Positions 7,864 through 16,548 of a stretch of DNA of 64,000 nt are shown here, piece by piece. The first letter of the stretch is position 1. Every line of letters starts with the position of its first letter. Source of the DNA: Treponema sp. UBA4267. GTDB lineage: Bacteria > Spirochaetota > Spirochaetia > Treponematales > Treponemataceae. The notes under the pieces are model-generated. The model had not been told where the DNA came from and made no database searches. It saw only the letters and a list, made by a program, of their open reading frames with translations. The position numbers and the translations under genes were made by a program. The DNA is taken from contig DGWD01000029.1 in NCBI GenBank assembly GCA_002395155.1, forward strand, positions 1-64,000. Reading direction: 5' to 3'.

Positions 7864-8808
7864 ATGAATATGTTATTTACTTTTTTGAAGGGAATTATTG
7901 TTGGAATGTGTAATGTAATTCCTGGCGTTTCTGGTGGAACTGTAATTGTAATTTTTGATATTTATGATGAATTTTTAAGCATTTTAAGCTTTAATCTAAA
8001 GAAAACTTTTAAGAACTGGCGTTTTGTTTTACCAATTTTCCTTGGTATTGTTTTTGGTATTTTGCTATTTTCTAAACTTATTGATTTTCTTTATGGAAAT
8101 TTTCCTACACAGACAAACTACTGCTTTTCTGGTTTGATTATTGGAAGTATTCCTTTGCTTTTTGGCTATACATTTGGAAAAAATAAAAAACAATCTGAAA
8201 ATCAGAAGAAGAGAGATGGAGATTCTGAAAATCCTTCAAAGCTGGGAAGACTTTCTTCGATTATTTGTGTGCTTGTTGGTTTTGCAGTTATTTTTTCTTT
8301 CTACATCTTAAAACAAAAGTTTGATGTTAAGCCCGAAAACTTTGCTACCTTGCCAACTTTTACTTTTAAACTGGCAATTTTACTTTTTGTAGCAGGCATT
8401 TTGGGTTCTGTTGCAATGATTGTTCCAGGCATTTCAGGTTCACTTATACTTTTGATTATGGGCGTTTATCCAATCATTATGACCGCTATAAGTTCAATTT
8501 TTGTTCCAGAAGAATTTGTACATGCCTTAATCCTTCTGCTTCCTTGTGGACTTGGAATAATTGTAGGCTTATTTGGTGGAGCTTACTTAATCAAACTTTT
8601 GCTAAGAAAATTCCAGAATCAGACTTATGCCTTTATTTTAGGATTGATTGTAGGTTCTGTTGTAAACGTTTTCCCAGGTTTTAACGAAATTGATTCTTTT
8701 GGAAAAGGTCTTGGCAGTGTAATTTCCTTGCTTGCAGGTATTGCCCTTGCTTATTTTGGAAGTAAGACCCCTAAAAATGATGATAAAGTTGCTGCCAAAA
8801 CCAACTAG
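7864..8808 (+). CDS. DUF368 membrane protein (PopT-like undecaprenyl-phosphate translocase)
   Basis: 314 residues, about nine membrane segments. The two family motifs are present: PGVSGG at residues 20-25 and PGISGS at 188-193, in pseudo-symmetric halves. DUF368 proteins (PopT) have been shown to recycle undecaprenyl phosphate across the inner membrane for wall synthesis. A charged cytoplasmic loop (about 105-128) separates the halves. No Shine-Dalgarno is obvious (GATTTATG). The gene is convergent with mnmA, and a two-hairpin repeat lies between them. Confidence 0.85.
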   Translation: MNMLFTFLKGIIVGMCNVIPGVSGGTVIVIFDIYDEFLSILSFNLKKTFKNWRFVLPIFLGIVFGILLFSKLIDFLYGNFPTQTNYCFSGLIIGSIPLLFGYTFGKNKKQSENQKKRDGDSENPSKLGRLSSIICVLVGFAVIFSFYILKQKFDVKPENFATLPTFTFKLAILLFVAGILGSVAMIVPGISGSLILLIMGVYPIIMTAISSIFVPEEFVHALILLLPCGLGIIVGLFGGAYLIKLLLRKFQNQTYAFILGLIVGSVVNVFPGFNEIDSFGKGLGSVISLLAGIALAYFGSKTPKNDDKVAAKTN

Positions 8809-8818
8809 TCGTTTACAC

Positions 8819-8899
8819 TGATTGAGGGTTTATTACAAAACCCTCAAAACGGCGAAGTCAAGGCTTTAAGCGTGAGCGTGCCTTGACTAGATGTATTAT
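8819..8899. repeat. 81-bp two-hairpin dispersed repeat, copy 1
   Basis: About 78 of 81 positions match a second copy at 36349-36429. It holds two hairpins: a 10-bp stem (TTGAGGGTTT / AAACCCTCAA, 8822-8847) and a 9-bp stem (AGTCAAGGC / GCCTTGACT, 8856-8888) around a small GCGTGAGCG loop. It reaches the stop codon of mnmA and could terminate both convergent genes. Confidence 0.8.
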
Positions 8900-10062
8900 T
8901 TTACAATAATTCCTCCGCCCAGAATCACGTTATCTTTGTATATAACAACCGACTGACCAGGAGTTACAGCTGTTTGAACCTGATCAAAAGTGAATTTCCA
9001 AGGCTGGCCAATGTATTGGTGAGTGTCATCTGGGCCTGGAGTATAGCGTTCAATTGTGGCCATAATAGAATTACTACGCAGGCGAATCTTAATCATTCCT
9101 TCAAAAACCTCGTTTGGTTCTACATTGCCCGGCCATACAAAATCATCTGCTATAAGTGATTTAGAAGACAGGTCTGTTTTTTCGGCAAGTACAACCTGGT
9201 TCTTTTCTGCATCAATTTTTAATACATACAAAGGATTTTTTGCAGAAACACCAAGGCCACGGCGCTGACCAATGGTGTAATGTTCAATTCCTTTATGGCG
9301 GCCCAAAACCTTTCCGTTTACATCAACAAAATCACCAGGGATTGAAGGCTTATCTGAGAACAAAATATCAAAGTATTCAGCATCAATAAAATCCTGACTT
9401 TCTTTACGGTTGGCAGCTTCCAGGTTTGCCTTTCGTGCCAGCTCAAATACTTCTGTTTTGTGAACATGTGCAAGAGGGAATCGAACTTTTTCCAAAATTT
9501 CAGAAGGAAGCCGGCAGAGAAAGTAAGTCTGATCCTTGGAAACGTCATCGGCACAGGCAATCATGCAAGGCCTTTTGTCAGTGCCCCAAATACCTTCCTT
9601 AGGGCGGACAATCATTGCATAATGGCCAGTACAGAAGTAATCAAAATCGATATTAAGTTTTTTAATGCCTTCTATAAGGGCTCCAAATTTTATAAAACGA
9701 TTACAACGGATACATGGATTTGGAGTTTTTCCAGACCTGTATTCAGATTTAAAATATTCCAGAACCTGCTCATTATATTCTTTGCTTAAATCAATAACAT
9801 GGTATTCGATATCATGAGCCTGACAGAACTTGCTGCATTCTTCAAAATTTTCTTCTTCTCCAGGACTATAGCATGCTTCGTGAAAGGCTTTTTCTGCTAC
9901 TACTTGTGGAAAGTGACCATCCCAAAGACCCATAGTAACGCCAATTACCTTACATCCTTTTTCTTTTAAGAGAAGTGCTGTTAGTGTTGAATCAACTCCG
10001 CCAGACATTCCTACTACAACTGTAGAGCCGGCTGGAGGCAAGTTTAATGGTTCGTAAATCAT
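8896..10062 (-). CDS. mnmA: tRNA-specific 2-thiouridylase MnmA
   Basis: 388 residues. The ATP pyrophosphatase P-loop SGGVDST is at residues 20-26. The catalytic Cys pair of the family is plausibly C120 (NPCIRCNRFIKFG) and C183 (KDQTYFLCRL), and the GQRRGLG motif is at about 267-273. MnmA adds sulfur to U34 of tRNA-Lys/Glu/Gln, receiving it as persulfide. The gene is single, divergent from the ABC importer operon, with 214 bp of AT-rich DNA between. Confidence 0.95.
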   Translation of the reverse strand: MIYEPLNLPPAGSTVVVGMSGGVDSTLTALLLKEKGCKVIGVTMGLWDGHFPQVVAEKAFHEACYSPGEEENFEECSKFCQAHDIEYHVIDLSKEYNEQVLEYFKSEYRSGKTPNPCIRCNRFIKFGALIEGIKKLNIDFDYFCTGHYAMIVRPKEGIWGTDKRPCMIACADDVSKDQTYFLCRLPSEILEKVRFPLAHVHKTEVFELARKANLEAANRKESQDFIDAEYFDILFSDKPSIPGDFVDVNGKVLGRHKGIEHYTIGQRRGLGVSAKNPLYVLKIDAEKNQVVLAEKTDLSSKSLIADDFVWPGNVEPNEVFEGMIKIRLRSNSIMATIERYTPGPDDTHQYIGQPWKFTFDQVQTAVTPGQSVVIYKDNVILGGGIIVK

Positions 10063-10171
10063 AGAATATATTTATACTGATTACGGAGGGTTTAGAAAAG
10101 CCTATTAAACCATTTTTTTGAGCTTATAGTTATTGTATTTTCTTATATCCATTTAAAAAACTATAAGTTTT

Positions 10172-10203
10172 TCTTATAAGTACGCATAAAAAACTTGTAT
10201 TAG
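10172..10203 (+). promoter_or_regulatory. Shared 32-bp upstream motif, copy 1 (ABC importer operon)
   Basis: 29 of 32 bases match a site at 16483-16514. It starts with TCTTATAA and ends with CATAAAAAACTTGTATTAG. The left half belongs to an imperfect inverted repeat (ACTATAAG...CTTATAAGT, 10160-10181). The right end TTGTAT/TATTAG may be a -10 region with no good -35, so an activator or alternative promoter is possible. It lies 74 bp ahead of the binding-protein gene. Confidence 0.6.
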
Positions 10204-10276
10204 TGACGATTTATTTTTTTTTGTATAAACAAAACATCTTAATTAATTAGGCCTAAGCAGGGCTGTGGAGGTTTAT

Positions 10277-11338
10277 ATGAAAAAAATATTTTTAGGGATG
10301 ATGGTTTGTCTTCTTTTTATAAGTGGAGTTTGTGCAAAACCAAAGAAAAACGTTAAAGCTGATTTAGAAAAAACAAAGTTCACAATCGGACATTTAAATT
10401 CTACTGCACATCTTTTGGCCTTTGTTGCTCAGGAAGAAGGCTTTTTTAAGGAAGAAGGACTTTCTGCAACTTTATTGCAGTTTGCTTCTGCTTCGGAGCT
10501 TGCAGCTGGACTTGAATCGGGAAAGCTTGATGTTGCATTCATCGGTTCGGTTCCTTCTATTACATTCCAAAGTAACGGCCGCGACCTTACAATTTTTGGC
10601 GGTGCAATGACCAACGGACATGGATATGTAATCAAAAAGCAGTTTACAGGCGGAAAGGACAATCTTGGAGTAGAGATTCTAAAAGGCCGCAATGTTGCAT
10701 CTGTAAAAAACAGTGTTCAGGATGCAGAGCTTTTGCTTCTTTTACGAAATGCAGGAATTAAAGTTGGTAAAGGAGCAGATGAAGTAAACATCGTTTATTT
10801 TGACAGTCAGAAAGATGCTTATGCTGCCCTTCAGAACAGTTCAATTGATGCCGCATCAGCTTATTCACCATATACTTCTCTTGCAAAGGGACAGGGCTAC
10901 AATGTTGTTTACTACTGCTCTGACGTTCCTGCGCTTGAAAATCAGCCATGCTGCCGTCAGGTTGCTTATACACCGGCTTTGAATGCAAGTCCAAAATCAT
11001 ACAAGGCTTTTGAACGTGCTCTTATAAAGGCATATAAGTTCAGTCAGGAAAACCGTGCCAAGACAATCAAGGATGTAAAAAAATATATTGATATTGATCC
11101 AGACTATATTAATACAGAGGTTTACGGCGGATTCAGTTCTTCTGTTCCTGATCCAGACAAACAGGGAACAATAAACCTTAAGAACACTATTGTAGAACTT
11201 GGTTACACAAAGGATTATGACATAGAAAAGGGCTTTAATACTTCGGTATACAAAGAAGCACTGGAATCTTTGATTGCAGAAAATCCTAAAGATAAGATTT
11301 ATGCAGAGCTTAAAGCACACTTTGATAAATACGAATAA
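10277..11338 (+). CDS. ABC importer substrate-binding protein (SsuA/NMT1-like)
   Basis: 353 residues from ATG 10277, placed 6 nt after GGAG (10267-10270); an in-frame GTG at 10265 overlaps that ribosome binding site and is unlikely. Residues 1-20 are a signal peptide. The mature part has the periplasmic-binding type II pattern of the SsuA/TauA/NMT1 group: 'HLLAFVAQEEGFFKEEGL', 'LESGKLDVAFIGSVP', 'YSPYTSLA'. Such proteins bring aliphatic sulfonates, nitrate, thiamine precursors or similar small anions to the permease. The ligand is not known. The ATPase and permease follow. Confidence 0.88.
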   Translation: MKKIFLGMMVCLLFISGVCAKPKKNVKADLEKTKFTIGHLNSTAHLLAFVAQEEGFFKEEGLSATLLQFASASELAAGLESGKLDVAFIGSVPSITFQSNGRDLTIFGGAMTNGHGYVIKKQFTGGKDNLGVEILKGRNVASVKNSVQDAELLLLLRNAGIKVGKGADEVNIVYFDSQKDAYAALQNSSIDAASAYSPYTSLAKGQGYNVVYYCSDVPALENQPCCRQVAYTPALNASPKSYKAFERALIKAYKFSQENRAKTIKDVKKYIDIDPDYINTEVYGGFSSSVPDPDKQGTINLKNTIVELGYTKDYDIEKGFNTSVYKEALESLIAENPKDKIYAELKAHFDKYE

Positions 11339-11362
11339 AAAAAGTTGATTAAAAATAAAAAA

Positions 11363-11416
11363 GGGGAGTCAGACAAAGCTCTTGAAGAGTGTTTCAGTTT
11401 GACTTCTCTATTTTTG
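11363..11416 (+). terminator. Hairpin between binding-protein and ATPase genes
   Basis: GGAGTCAGAC... pairs imperfectly with GTTTGACTTCTC, with CTCTTGAAGAG inside, followed by TATTTTTGTTTT. It looks like a leaky terminator that would raise binding-protein over ATPase/permease levels, as is common in ABC operons. Confidence 0.5.
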
Positions 11417-11436
11417 TTTTCTACAAGGAGAATCCC

Positions 11437-12258
11437 ATGGGGAAGATAATAGTTGATAATGTTTCTGTAGTTTACAAGGAAAAGAAAAAATCCTATCAGG
11501 CTTTAAAAGATGTTTCTTTCACAATCCAAGATGGCGAATTTGTCAGCATTATTGGTCCGTCTGGCTGTGGAAAAAGCACACTTTTAAGCGTTTTGGAGGG
11601 AATCCTGCATCAGAGCTCGGGCCATGTTTATATAAATGATAGTGAAGTTTTAGGAACAGGAACTGACAGAGGGGTTGTTTTTCAAAGCTATTCGCTTTTT
11701 CCATGGCTTTCTGCAAAAAATAATATTGTGTTTGGCGTTCACCAAAAAAACAAAAAGCTTTCTAAGGATGAGCTTTATGCTATTGCTGATGAATATCTTG
11801 AAAAAGTGAATCTTAGGGAATTTGCAGATAAGTATCCAAGTCAGCTTTCGGGTGGTCAGCAGCAGCGTGTTGCAATAGCCCGTGCCCTTGCAATGGATAC
11901 GGAAATCCTTTTGATGGATGAACCTTTTGGTGCAATAGACCCAAAAAACAGAACTGAACTACAGGAGCTTCTGCTTAAACTTTGGGAAGGCGAAAAAAAG
12001 AACGGAGAAGGCAAAAAAAAGAAAACAGTTGTTTTTGTAACCCACGATATTGATGAAGCAATTTTTCTTTCTGACAGGATTGTTATGATGGCGTCTAATC
12101 CAGGTCATGTTTTTAAAGAAATTTCGGTTCCTTCTATCCGTCCAAGAAACCGTTCAGACTTGTTCCAAACTTCATCTTATGTACAGCTTAGAAACGAGCT
12201 TGTTTCATTATTTTACAAGGATGTTGCAGAAAAAATTGATGAGGAGGTTGTTCTATGA
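11437..12258 (+). CDS. ABC importer ATP-binding protein (SsuB/TauB-like)
   Basis: 273 residues from ATG 11437, 6 nt after AAGGAG; an upstream in-frame ATG (11389) would start within the intercistronic hairpin. Walker A GPSGCGKST is at residues 40-48, the Q-loop around VVFQSYSLFPW (80-90), signature LSGGQ at 137-141, Walker B ILLMDEP at 157-163 and the H-loop in VFVTHDID. It powers the permease encoded next, whose ATG overlaps its stop codon by four bases. A Lys-rich insert (about 187-200) is slightly unusual. Confidence 0.93.
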   Translation: MGKIIVDNVSVVYKEKKKSYQALKDVSFTIQDGEFVSIIGPSGCGKSTLLSVLEGILHQSSGHVYINDSEVLGTGTDRGVVFQSYSLFPWLSAKNNIVFGVHQKNKKLSKDELYAIADEYLEKVNLREFADKYPSQLSGGQQQRVAIARALAMDTEILLMDEPFGAIDPKNRTELQELLLKLWEGEKKNGEGKKKKTVVFVTHDIDEAIFLSDRIVMMASNPGHVFKEISVPSIRPRNRSDLFQTSSYVQLRNELVSLFYKDVAEKIDEEVVL

Positions 12259-13235
12259 TTTCATTTAAGAAAAATACTAAAAAAGAAAATGCCTTATCGG
12301 TAGAAGATCAAAGTCTTTCTTTTAAAGACAGATTTTTAAGGGTGGTAAATATCCTCTTTGTTCTTCTTCTTTTAATCCAGCTTTTACCAAATCATAATTC
12401 TGTAGATCCAAAAACTGCCTATCTTATTGGCTTTGCTGTAATTTTAGAAACTGTAGTCATTATTGTTTCTGCATCAATTAAAAATAAGGCTGGGCATACG
12501 CTTTTTGTGGATATTGTTTCCTTTGTATATGGACTATTGATTTTGTGGACGCTTGCAACTGCAAAATTCAACTTGCTCAAAGAATCTCTTTTTCCACCAG
12601 CTGGAAGAATTTTTTATCAATTTGTGGATGATGGAGTAAAGCTTTTGGTACATGCCGGCAGTTCCCTTGCAATTGTTTTGGAAGGTTATGCCCTTGGTTT
12701 GGGGCTTGCTATTCCACTGGGACTTTTTTTAGGATGGAGTGCTCGTCTTGGAAGCTCTGCAACATATATTTCTAAATTTTTCGGTTCTATTCCTCCAATT
12801 GTATATATTCCCTATGGAATTGCCCTTTTGCCGACATTCCGCTCCGTTTCAGTTTTTGTAATTTTTCTGGCGGCTTTCTGGCCTGCATTTGCTGGAACTA
12901 TGAGTGGAGTTCTTCATGTAGAAAAGAAAATTATAGATTCAGCAAAAGTTTTAAATGTTAAAAAATTTACAATGCTTTTTAAAATTATTTTGCCGGCTGC
13001 ATTACCAGAAATCTTTTTGGGCTGTAACCAGGGATTAGGAGTTTCCTTTATCCTCTTAACTTCAGCAGAAATGATTGGTGCCAGCAGGGGAATTGGTTTT
13101 TATGTTAAGCAGTATTCAGATTTTGGCGATTACACGCGCACGATTGTAGGTCTTATTGTAATAGGAATTGTAGTTGTGGTTATTACAATGCTGTTTAATA
13201 AGCTTCAAGGCTATTTATTAAGATGGAAAAAATAA
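12255..13235 (+). CDS. ABC importer permease (SsuC/TauC-like)
   Basis: 326 residues. Three N-terminal membrane segments (about residues 30-112) precede the usual BPD-type permease core with five or six segments; the EAA-like coupling loop is around residue 230-255 (SAKVLNVKKFTMLFKIILPAALPEIFLG). It overlaps the ATPase stop codon (ATGA), so the two are translationally coupled. The extra N-terminal segments make it longer than typical SsuC (about 260 residues). Confidence 0.9.
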   Translation: MISFKKNTKKENALSVEDQSLSFKDRFLRVVNILFVLLLLIQLLPNHNSVDPKTAYLIGFAVILETVVIIVSASIKNKAGHTLFVDIVSFVYGLLILWTLATAKFNLLKESLFPPAGRIFYQFVDDGVKLLVHAGSSLAIVLEGYALGLGLAIPLGLFLGWSARLGSSATYISKFFGSIPPIVYIPYGIALLPTFRSVSVFVIFLAAFWPAFAGTMSGVLHVEKKIIDSAKVLNVKKFTMLFKIILPAALPEIFLGCNQGLGVSFILLTSAEMIGASRGIGFYVKQYSDFGDYTRTIVGLIVIGIVVVVITMLFNKLQGYLLRWKK

Positions 13236-13252
13236 AAATAGGAGTTTTAAAA

Positions 13253-13438
13253 ATGAAAAGAATTTTAATTGCTTTACTTTCACTTGGCTTGCTTCTTACT
13301 TACTATGCAGGATGTGCAAGTACAAAAAATCATGGTGAGGATTGCTGCCATAAAGAATCTTGTTGTGAAGAAAAAAAAGATTGCTGCGATGAAAATCAGC
13401 AAAAGGCAGATGCTTTAGGCGAAGGTTGCTGCGGCTGA
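13253..13438 (+). CDS. Small Cys-rich lipoprotein
   Basis: 61 residues from ATG 13253, 8 nt after GGAG; an upstream in-frame start at 13223 lies inside the permease gene. A signal peptide ends in the lipobox YAGC (Cys21). The mature part is only about 40 residues and contains four Cys-Cys pairs (DCC, SCC, DCC, GCC) among acidic and Lys residues. This suggests metal or Fe-S binding, or a thiol buffer at the membrane surface, but I know no family for it. It sits between the ABC importer and the oxidoreductase genes, 17 nt after the permease, so it is probably in the same operon. Confidence 0.75.
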   Translation: MKRILIALLSLGLLLTYYAGCASTKNHGEDCCHKESCCEEKKDCCDENQQKADALGEGCCG

Positions 13439-13461
13439 TAACAGATTTTTAGAGGAAAACT

Positions 13462-14016
13462 ATGAAAGAAATATTATGGCATGGTCGTGGAGGACAGGGA
13501 GCTTTTACGGCCGCTAAAATTCTTGGAGCAGCATACTCTCTGCAGGGAAATTATGCTTTGGCTTTTCCTTCCTTTGGACCAGAGAGGCGTGGTGCTCCAA
13601 TTCTTTCTTTTACAAAACTGGATTCAAAAGCTATTGGAGACCGTAGTCAGATAAAGAAAGCGGATTATGTAATCTACCTGGATGATACGCTTTTTTCTTC
13701 AAAGGCATTTGATGAACTAAAAGATAAGGGAAAGATTTTTCTTAATACAAAAAAGTCTCTTTCGCAACTTGCTCAGGATTTTACAAATTTTGATGAAGAA
13801 GCTGTAGTTCCTTTTGATGCAGAAAAAATAGCTTATGAAGTTTTGGGACTTCCTGTAACAAATACGGTTATGCTTTCTCTGCTAGTAAAAGAAACATCTT
13901 TATTGTCTGAAAAAAGCCTACTCCAGGCTATAAAAGAATACTTACCAGCCAAAATTTCCGAAAAAAATCTTCGTTTGGTTGAAAGGATTTTTTCTACAAA
14001 AGGAGGAAGTGTATGA
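13462..14016 (+). CDS. 2-oxoacid:ferredoxin oxidoreductase, gamma subunit
   Basis: 184 residues, the full length of a separate gamma (catalytic, POR-type) subunit. The start shows GRGGQGAFTAAKILG (residues 8-22), followed by FPSFGPERRGAPI, both typical. With the next three genes it forms a gamma-delta-alpha-beta four-subunit enzyme, which oxidises a 2-oxoacid and CoA to acyl-CoA and CO2 and reduces ferredoxin. The stop overlaps the delta start by four bases. Confidence 0.92.
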   Translation: MKEILWHGRGGQGAFTAAKILGAAYSLQGNYALAFPSFGPERRGAPILSFTKLDSKAIGDRSQIKKADYVIYLDDTLFSSKAFDELKDKGKIFLNTKKSLSQLAQDFTNFDEEAVVPFDAEKIAYEVLGLPVTNTVMLSLLVKETSLLSEKSLLQAIKEYLPAKISEKNLRLVERIFSTKGGSV

Positions 14017-14309
14017 AACCTTATCTGAGAGAGAAAAATCCCGTTTCTTTTGAAGAAGTTCCAGAAGCAACTGTTTATGAAGCGGGCTTTCTTGTAAGTA
14101 AAAATGCCGGCTGGAGAAACTTTAGACCTGTAGTGGAAACAGAAAAATGTAAAAACTGTCTCCAGTGTTATCTTTACTGTCCAGATGGAGTTATAAGCCG
14201 GGATAAAGAAAACAACTCAATAAAAATTGATTATGACTTTTGTAAGGGTTGTGGTATTTGCGTAAAAATTTGCAAGTTTGATGCAATAAAAATGGAGGCA
14301 GAAAAGTAA
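14013..14309 (+). CDS. 2-oxoacid:ferredoxin oxidoreductase, delta (ferredoxin) subunit
   Basis: 98 residues with two 4Fe-4S motifs: CKNCLQCYLYCPDG (about residues 47-60) and CKGCGICVKICKFD (about 77-90). It carries electrons from the catalytic subunits to external ferredoxin or flavodoxin. It overlaps the gamma gene by four bases and the alpha gene by one. Confidence 0.93.
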   Translation: MKPYLREKNPVSFEEVPEATVYEAGFLVSKNAGWRNFRPVVETEKCKNCLQCYLYCPDGVISRDKENNSIKIDYDFCKGCGICVKICKFDAIKMEAEK

Positions 14310-15499
14310 TGGCAAATAAATTTCTTTCTGGAGATGAGGCATTTGCTTATGGGGTAAGGCTTGCCCGTCCGGCAGTAATTTCTGCTTATCCTATTACTCC
14401 TCAAACAGTGGTTGTTGAAAAACTTTCTGAATTTGTAGAAGACGGTAGCTTAAAAAGTAATTTTATTCATGTTGAATCGGAACATTCCGCCCTTTCTTGT
14501 GCAATGGGAGTTAGTGCATCTGGAGCCAGAGCTTTTACTGCTACAAGTTCCCAGGGACTTTTGTACATGGCAGAATGTCTTGTTTATGCAAGCGGAGGAA
14601 GATTCCCCATTGTGATGATGAATGCGAATCGTTCTACAGCACTTCCATGGAATATTTATGGCGACCAGAGGGATTCTCTTGCCCTGTTGGACAGTGGCTG
14701 GATTCAGGCCTATGCAAAAGATGGTCAGGAGGCTCTGGACCTTGCACTTTTGTCTTACTATATTGCCGAACACAAAAAAGTTCAGACACCATTTATGGTA
14801 AATCTGGACGGTTTTGCCCTTACCCATACTTTTGAAAAGGTAGAAGTTCCAGACCAGAAGGATGCAGATGAATTTCTTCCTCCATTTGAAACCGACAATT
14901 GTTTTGATTTTGAAAAACCAAAGAATATAGCCTTTTCTGCAGGGCCCGAAACTAATACTTATTTTAAGTTTAAGGAACACAGGGCCATGCTGGAAGTAAG
15001 GGGCGTTGTTGAAGAAGCTGAAAAAAGATTTGAAAAAATTTTTGGGCGTCATTATACGGGCTTGGTAGAAAAGTACAAAACTGAAGATGCTGTCTTTGTA
15101 ATTATTACTTTGGGAAGTATTTCGGGCCTGGTTGAACAGGTAGTAGATGATTTACGTAAAGACGGTAAAAAAGTGGGCTTACTCAGGCTCAGGTATATGA
15201 GGCCTTTTCCAGATGTAGAAATTGTTGAGGCTTTGTCTAAGGTAAAAGCGGCAGCTGTTTTAGAAAAGGATATTTCCTTTGGTGCAGAAGGTACCGTTTT
15301 TACAAATGTAAATTCCGTTTTAAAGAAAAATGGTCTTACTCTTGCTTGCAGCAATTATATTGGTGGGCTTGGTGGTAAAGATATTTCGTATGATGAAGTA
15401 AAAGATATTTTTTCTGAGTTAGAAGGCCTTGGGGGCGTTACGGGAGCTAGAAGTCATTTTTTAGGAATTCCAAAGGAGGTCCAGAATGTTGAACGCTAA
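14309..15499 (+). CDS. 2-oxoacid:ferredoxin oxidoreductase, alpha subunit
   Basis: 396 residues, the size of a separate alpha subunit. The motif AYPITPQT (about residues 26-33) and the region HVESEHSALSCAMGVSASGARAFTATSSQG are typical of this subunit, which forms the TPP/substrate pocket with beta. Its C-terminal half has the transketolase-C-like domain (VGLLRLRYMRPFPD). By eye it could be pyruvate- or 2-oxoisovalerate-type; the linked CoA ligase and aminotransferase argue for an amino-acid-derived 2-oxoacid. Confidence 0.92.
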   Translation: MANKFLSGDEAFAYGVRLARPAVISAYPITPQTVVVEKLSEFVEDGSLKSNFIHVESEHSALSCAMGVSASGARAFTATSSQGLLYMAECLVYASGGRFPIVMMNANRSTALPWNIYGDQRDSLALLDSGWIQAYAKDGQEALDLALLSYYIAEHKKVQTPFMVNLDGFALTHTFEKVEVPDQKDADEFLPPFETDNCFDFEKPKNIAFSAGPETNTYFKFKEHRAMLEVRGVVEEAEKRFEKIFGRHYTGLVEKYKTEDAVFVIITLGSISGLVEQVVDDLRKDGKKVGLLRLRYMRPFPDVEIVEALSKVKAAAVLEKDISFGAEGTVFTNVNSVLKKNGLTLACSNYIGGLGGKDISYDEVKDIFSELEGLGGVTGARSHFLGIPKEVQNVER

Positions 15500-16370
15500 G
15501 ACTTTGTGCGAAGAAGAATTTTTTTACGGACATAAAGCCTGTGCTGGCTGTGGCGGAAGTCTTGCAGTAAGAATTGCCCTTAAAGTTTTGGGAGAAAAAG
15601 CTGTTGCGGTTCTTCCGGCCGGATGTATGAGTGCGGTTGGGTTTAATTATCCTCAGTTGTGTTTTTCGAATAATGCAATAATTTCGACTTTTGCGGGAAC
15701 GGCCAGTATGATGACGGGAATTCTTGCAGGCTTGGAAGCCAGGGGGATTAAGGATGCGACGGTGGTTGGATTTGCCGGCGATGGAGGAACTGCTGATATT
15801 GGAATTCAAGCTTTGAGTGGGGCAATAGACCGTAATGATAATGTACTTTACATCTGTTACGACAATGAAGCCTACATGAATACAGGAATTCAAAAAAGTT
15901 CTCTTACTCCTTTTGGAGCCAGTACTACGACTACTCCTGCTGGAAAAAATGTAAGGGGAAATTTAAGGCAGAAAAAAAATCTGTTTGAAATAATTGCGGC
16001 ACATGATATTCCTTATGCGGCAACAGCTTCGATTGGCTATATCCAGGATTTTATTAATAAAGTTGAAAAAGCAAGTCACATTCAGGGTACTAAGTTTATT
16101 CACGTAATTGCTCCTTGTCCTACGGGCTGGGGGGTAAAGGTTGATGAAACTGTAGAAGTGGCAAAGGAAATTGTTGATACGGGTCTTTTGTATCTTGCTG
16201 AGTATGAGAATGGAAAGTTCAGATTGACTCATAAACCTAAGGATTTTTCGGATGTTGGGCATTATATAAAAAGGCAGGCTCGTTTTCGTCATCTTACTGA
16301 TGAGGATATTTCTTTGATTGTAGAAGGGCGTGATAAAAAGTGGGAAAAAATTCTTAAAGAGTGGGATTAA
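15486..16370 (+). CDS. 2-oxoacid:ferredoxin oxidoreductase, beta subunit
   Basis: 294 residues, overlapping the alpha gene by 14 bases with AGGAGGTC inside alpha as its ribosome binding site. Cluster Cys residues are seen in HKACAGCGG (about 17-25), in PAGCMSAVG and in APCPTGWG. The TPP-Mg motif is GDGGTADIG...YDNEAYMNTG (about residues 99-140). Together with gamma, delta and alpha it completes the enzyme. The end of the operon is followed by 276 bp with no gene. Confidence 0.93.
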   Translation: MLNAKTLCEEEFFYGHKACAGCGGSLAVRIALKVLGEKAVAVLPAGCMSAVGFNYPQLCFSNNAIISTFAGTASMMTGILAGLEARGIKDATVVGFAGDGGTADIGIQALSGAIDRNDNVLYICYDNEAYMNTGIQKSSLTPFGASTTTTPAGKNVRGNLRQKKNLFEIIAAHDIPYAATASIGYIQDFINKVEKASHIQGTKFIHVIAPCPTGWGVKVDETVEVAKEIVDTGLLYLAEYENGKFRLTHKPKDFSDVGHYIKRQARFRHLTDEDISLIVEGRDKKWEKILKEWD

Positions 16371-16482
16371 GGATTTGGATTAAGAATACTGGGACTGGGC
16401 ATTGGAGAGATTGTTTTGAATGAGAAAGGGGGGAGAGAACGACTTTGTGAGAAAGACTTTGAGTTAGAAAGTTATAAATAAA

Positions 16483-16514
16483 TCTTATAACTAAACATAA
16501 AAAACTTGTATTAG
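16483..16514 (+). promoter_or_regulatory. Shared 32-bp upstream motif, copy 2 (CoA-ligase operon)
   Basis: Matches 10172-10203 at 29 of 32 bases, ending in the same CATAAAAAACTTGTATTAG. Here its left part belongs to a perfect inverted repeat AGTTATAA-N7-TTATAACT (16469-16491). It lies about 130 bp before the ligase gene and would place transcription start near 16520, giving a long structured 5'UTR. Confidence 0.6.
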
Positions 16515-16548
16515 GCAAATTAAAGGATTTTTCTTAATCTACAAACCA

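Noticed and set aside
14450..15052. 200-codon open frame antisense to the oxidoreductase alpha gene
   Set aside because: Fully inside the alpha subunit gene; no domain or ribosome binding site, only a shadow.
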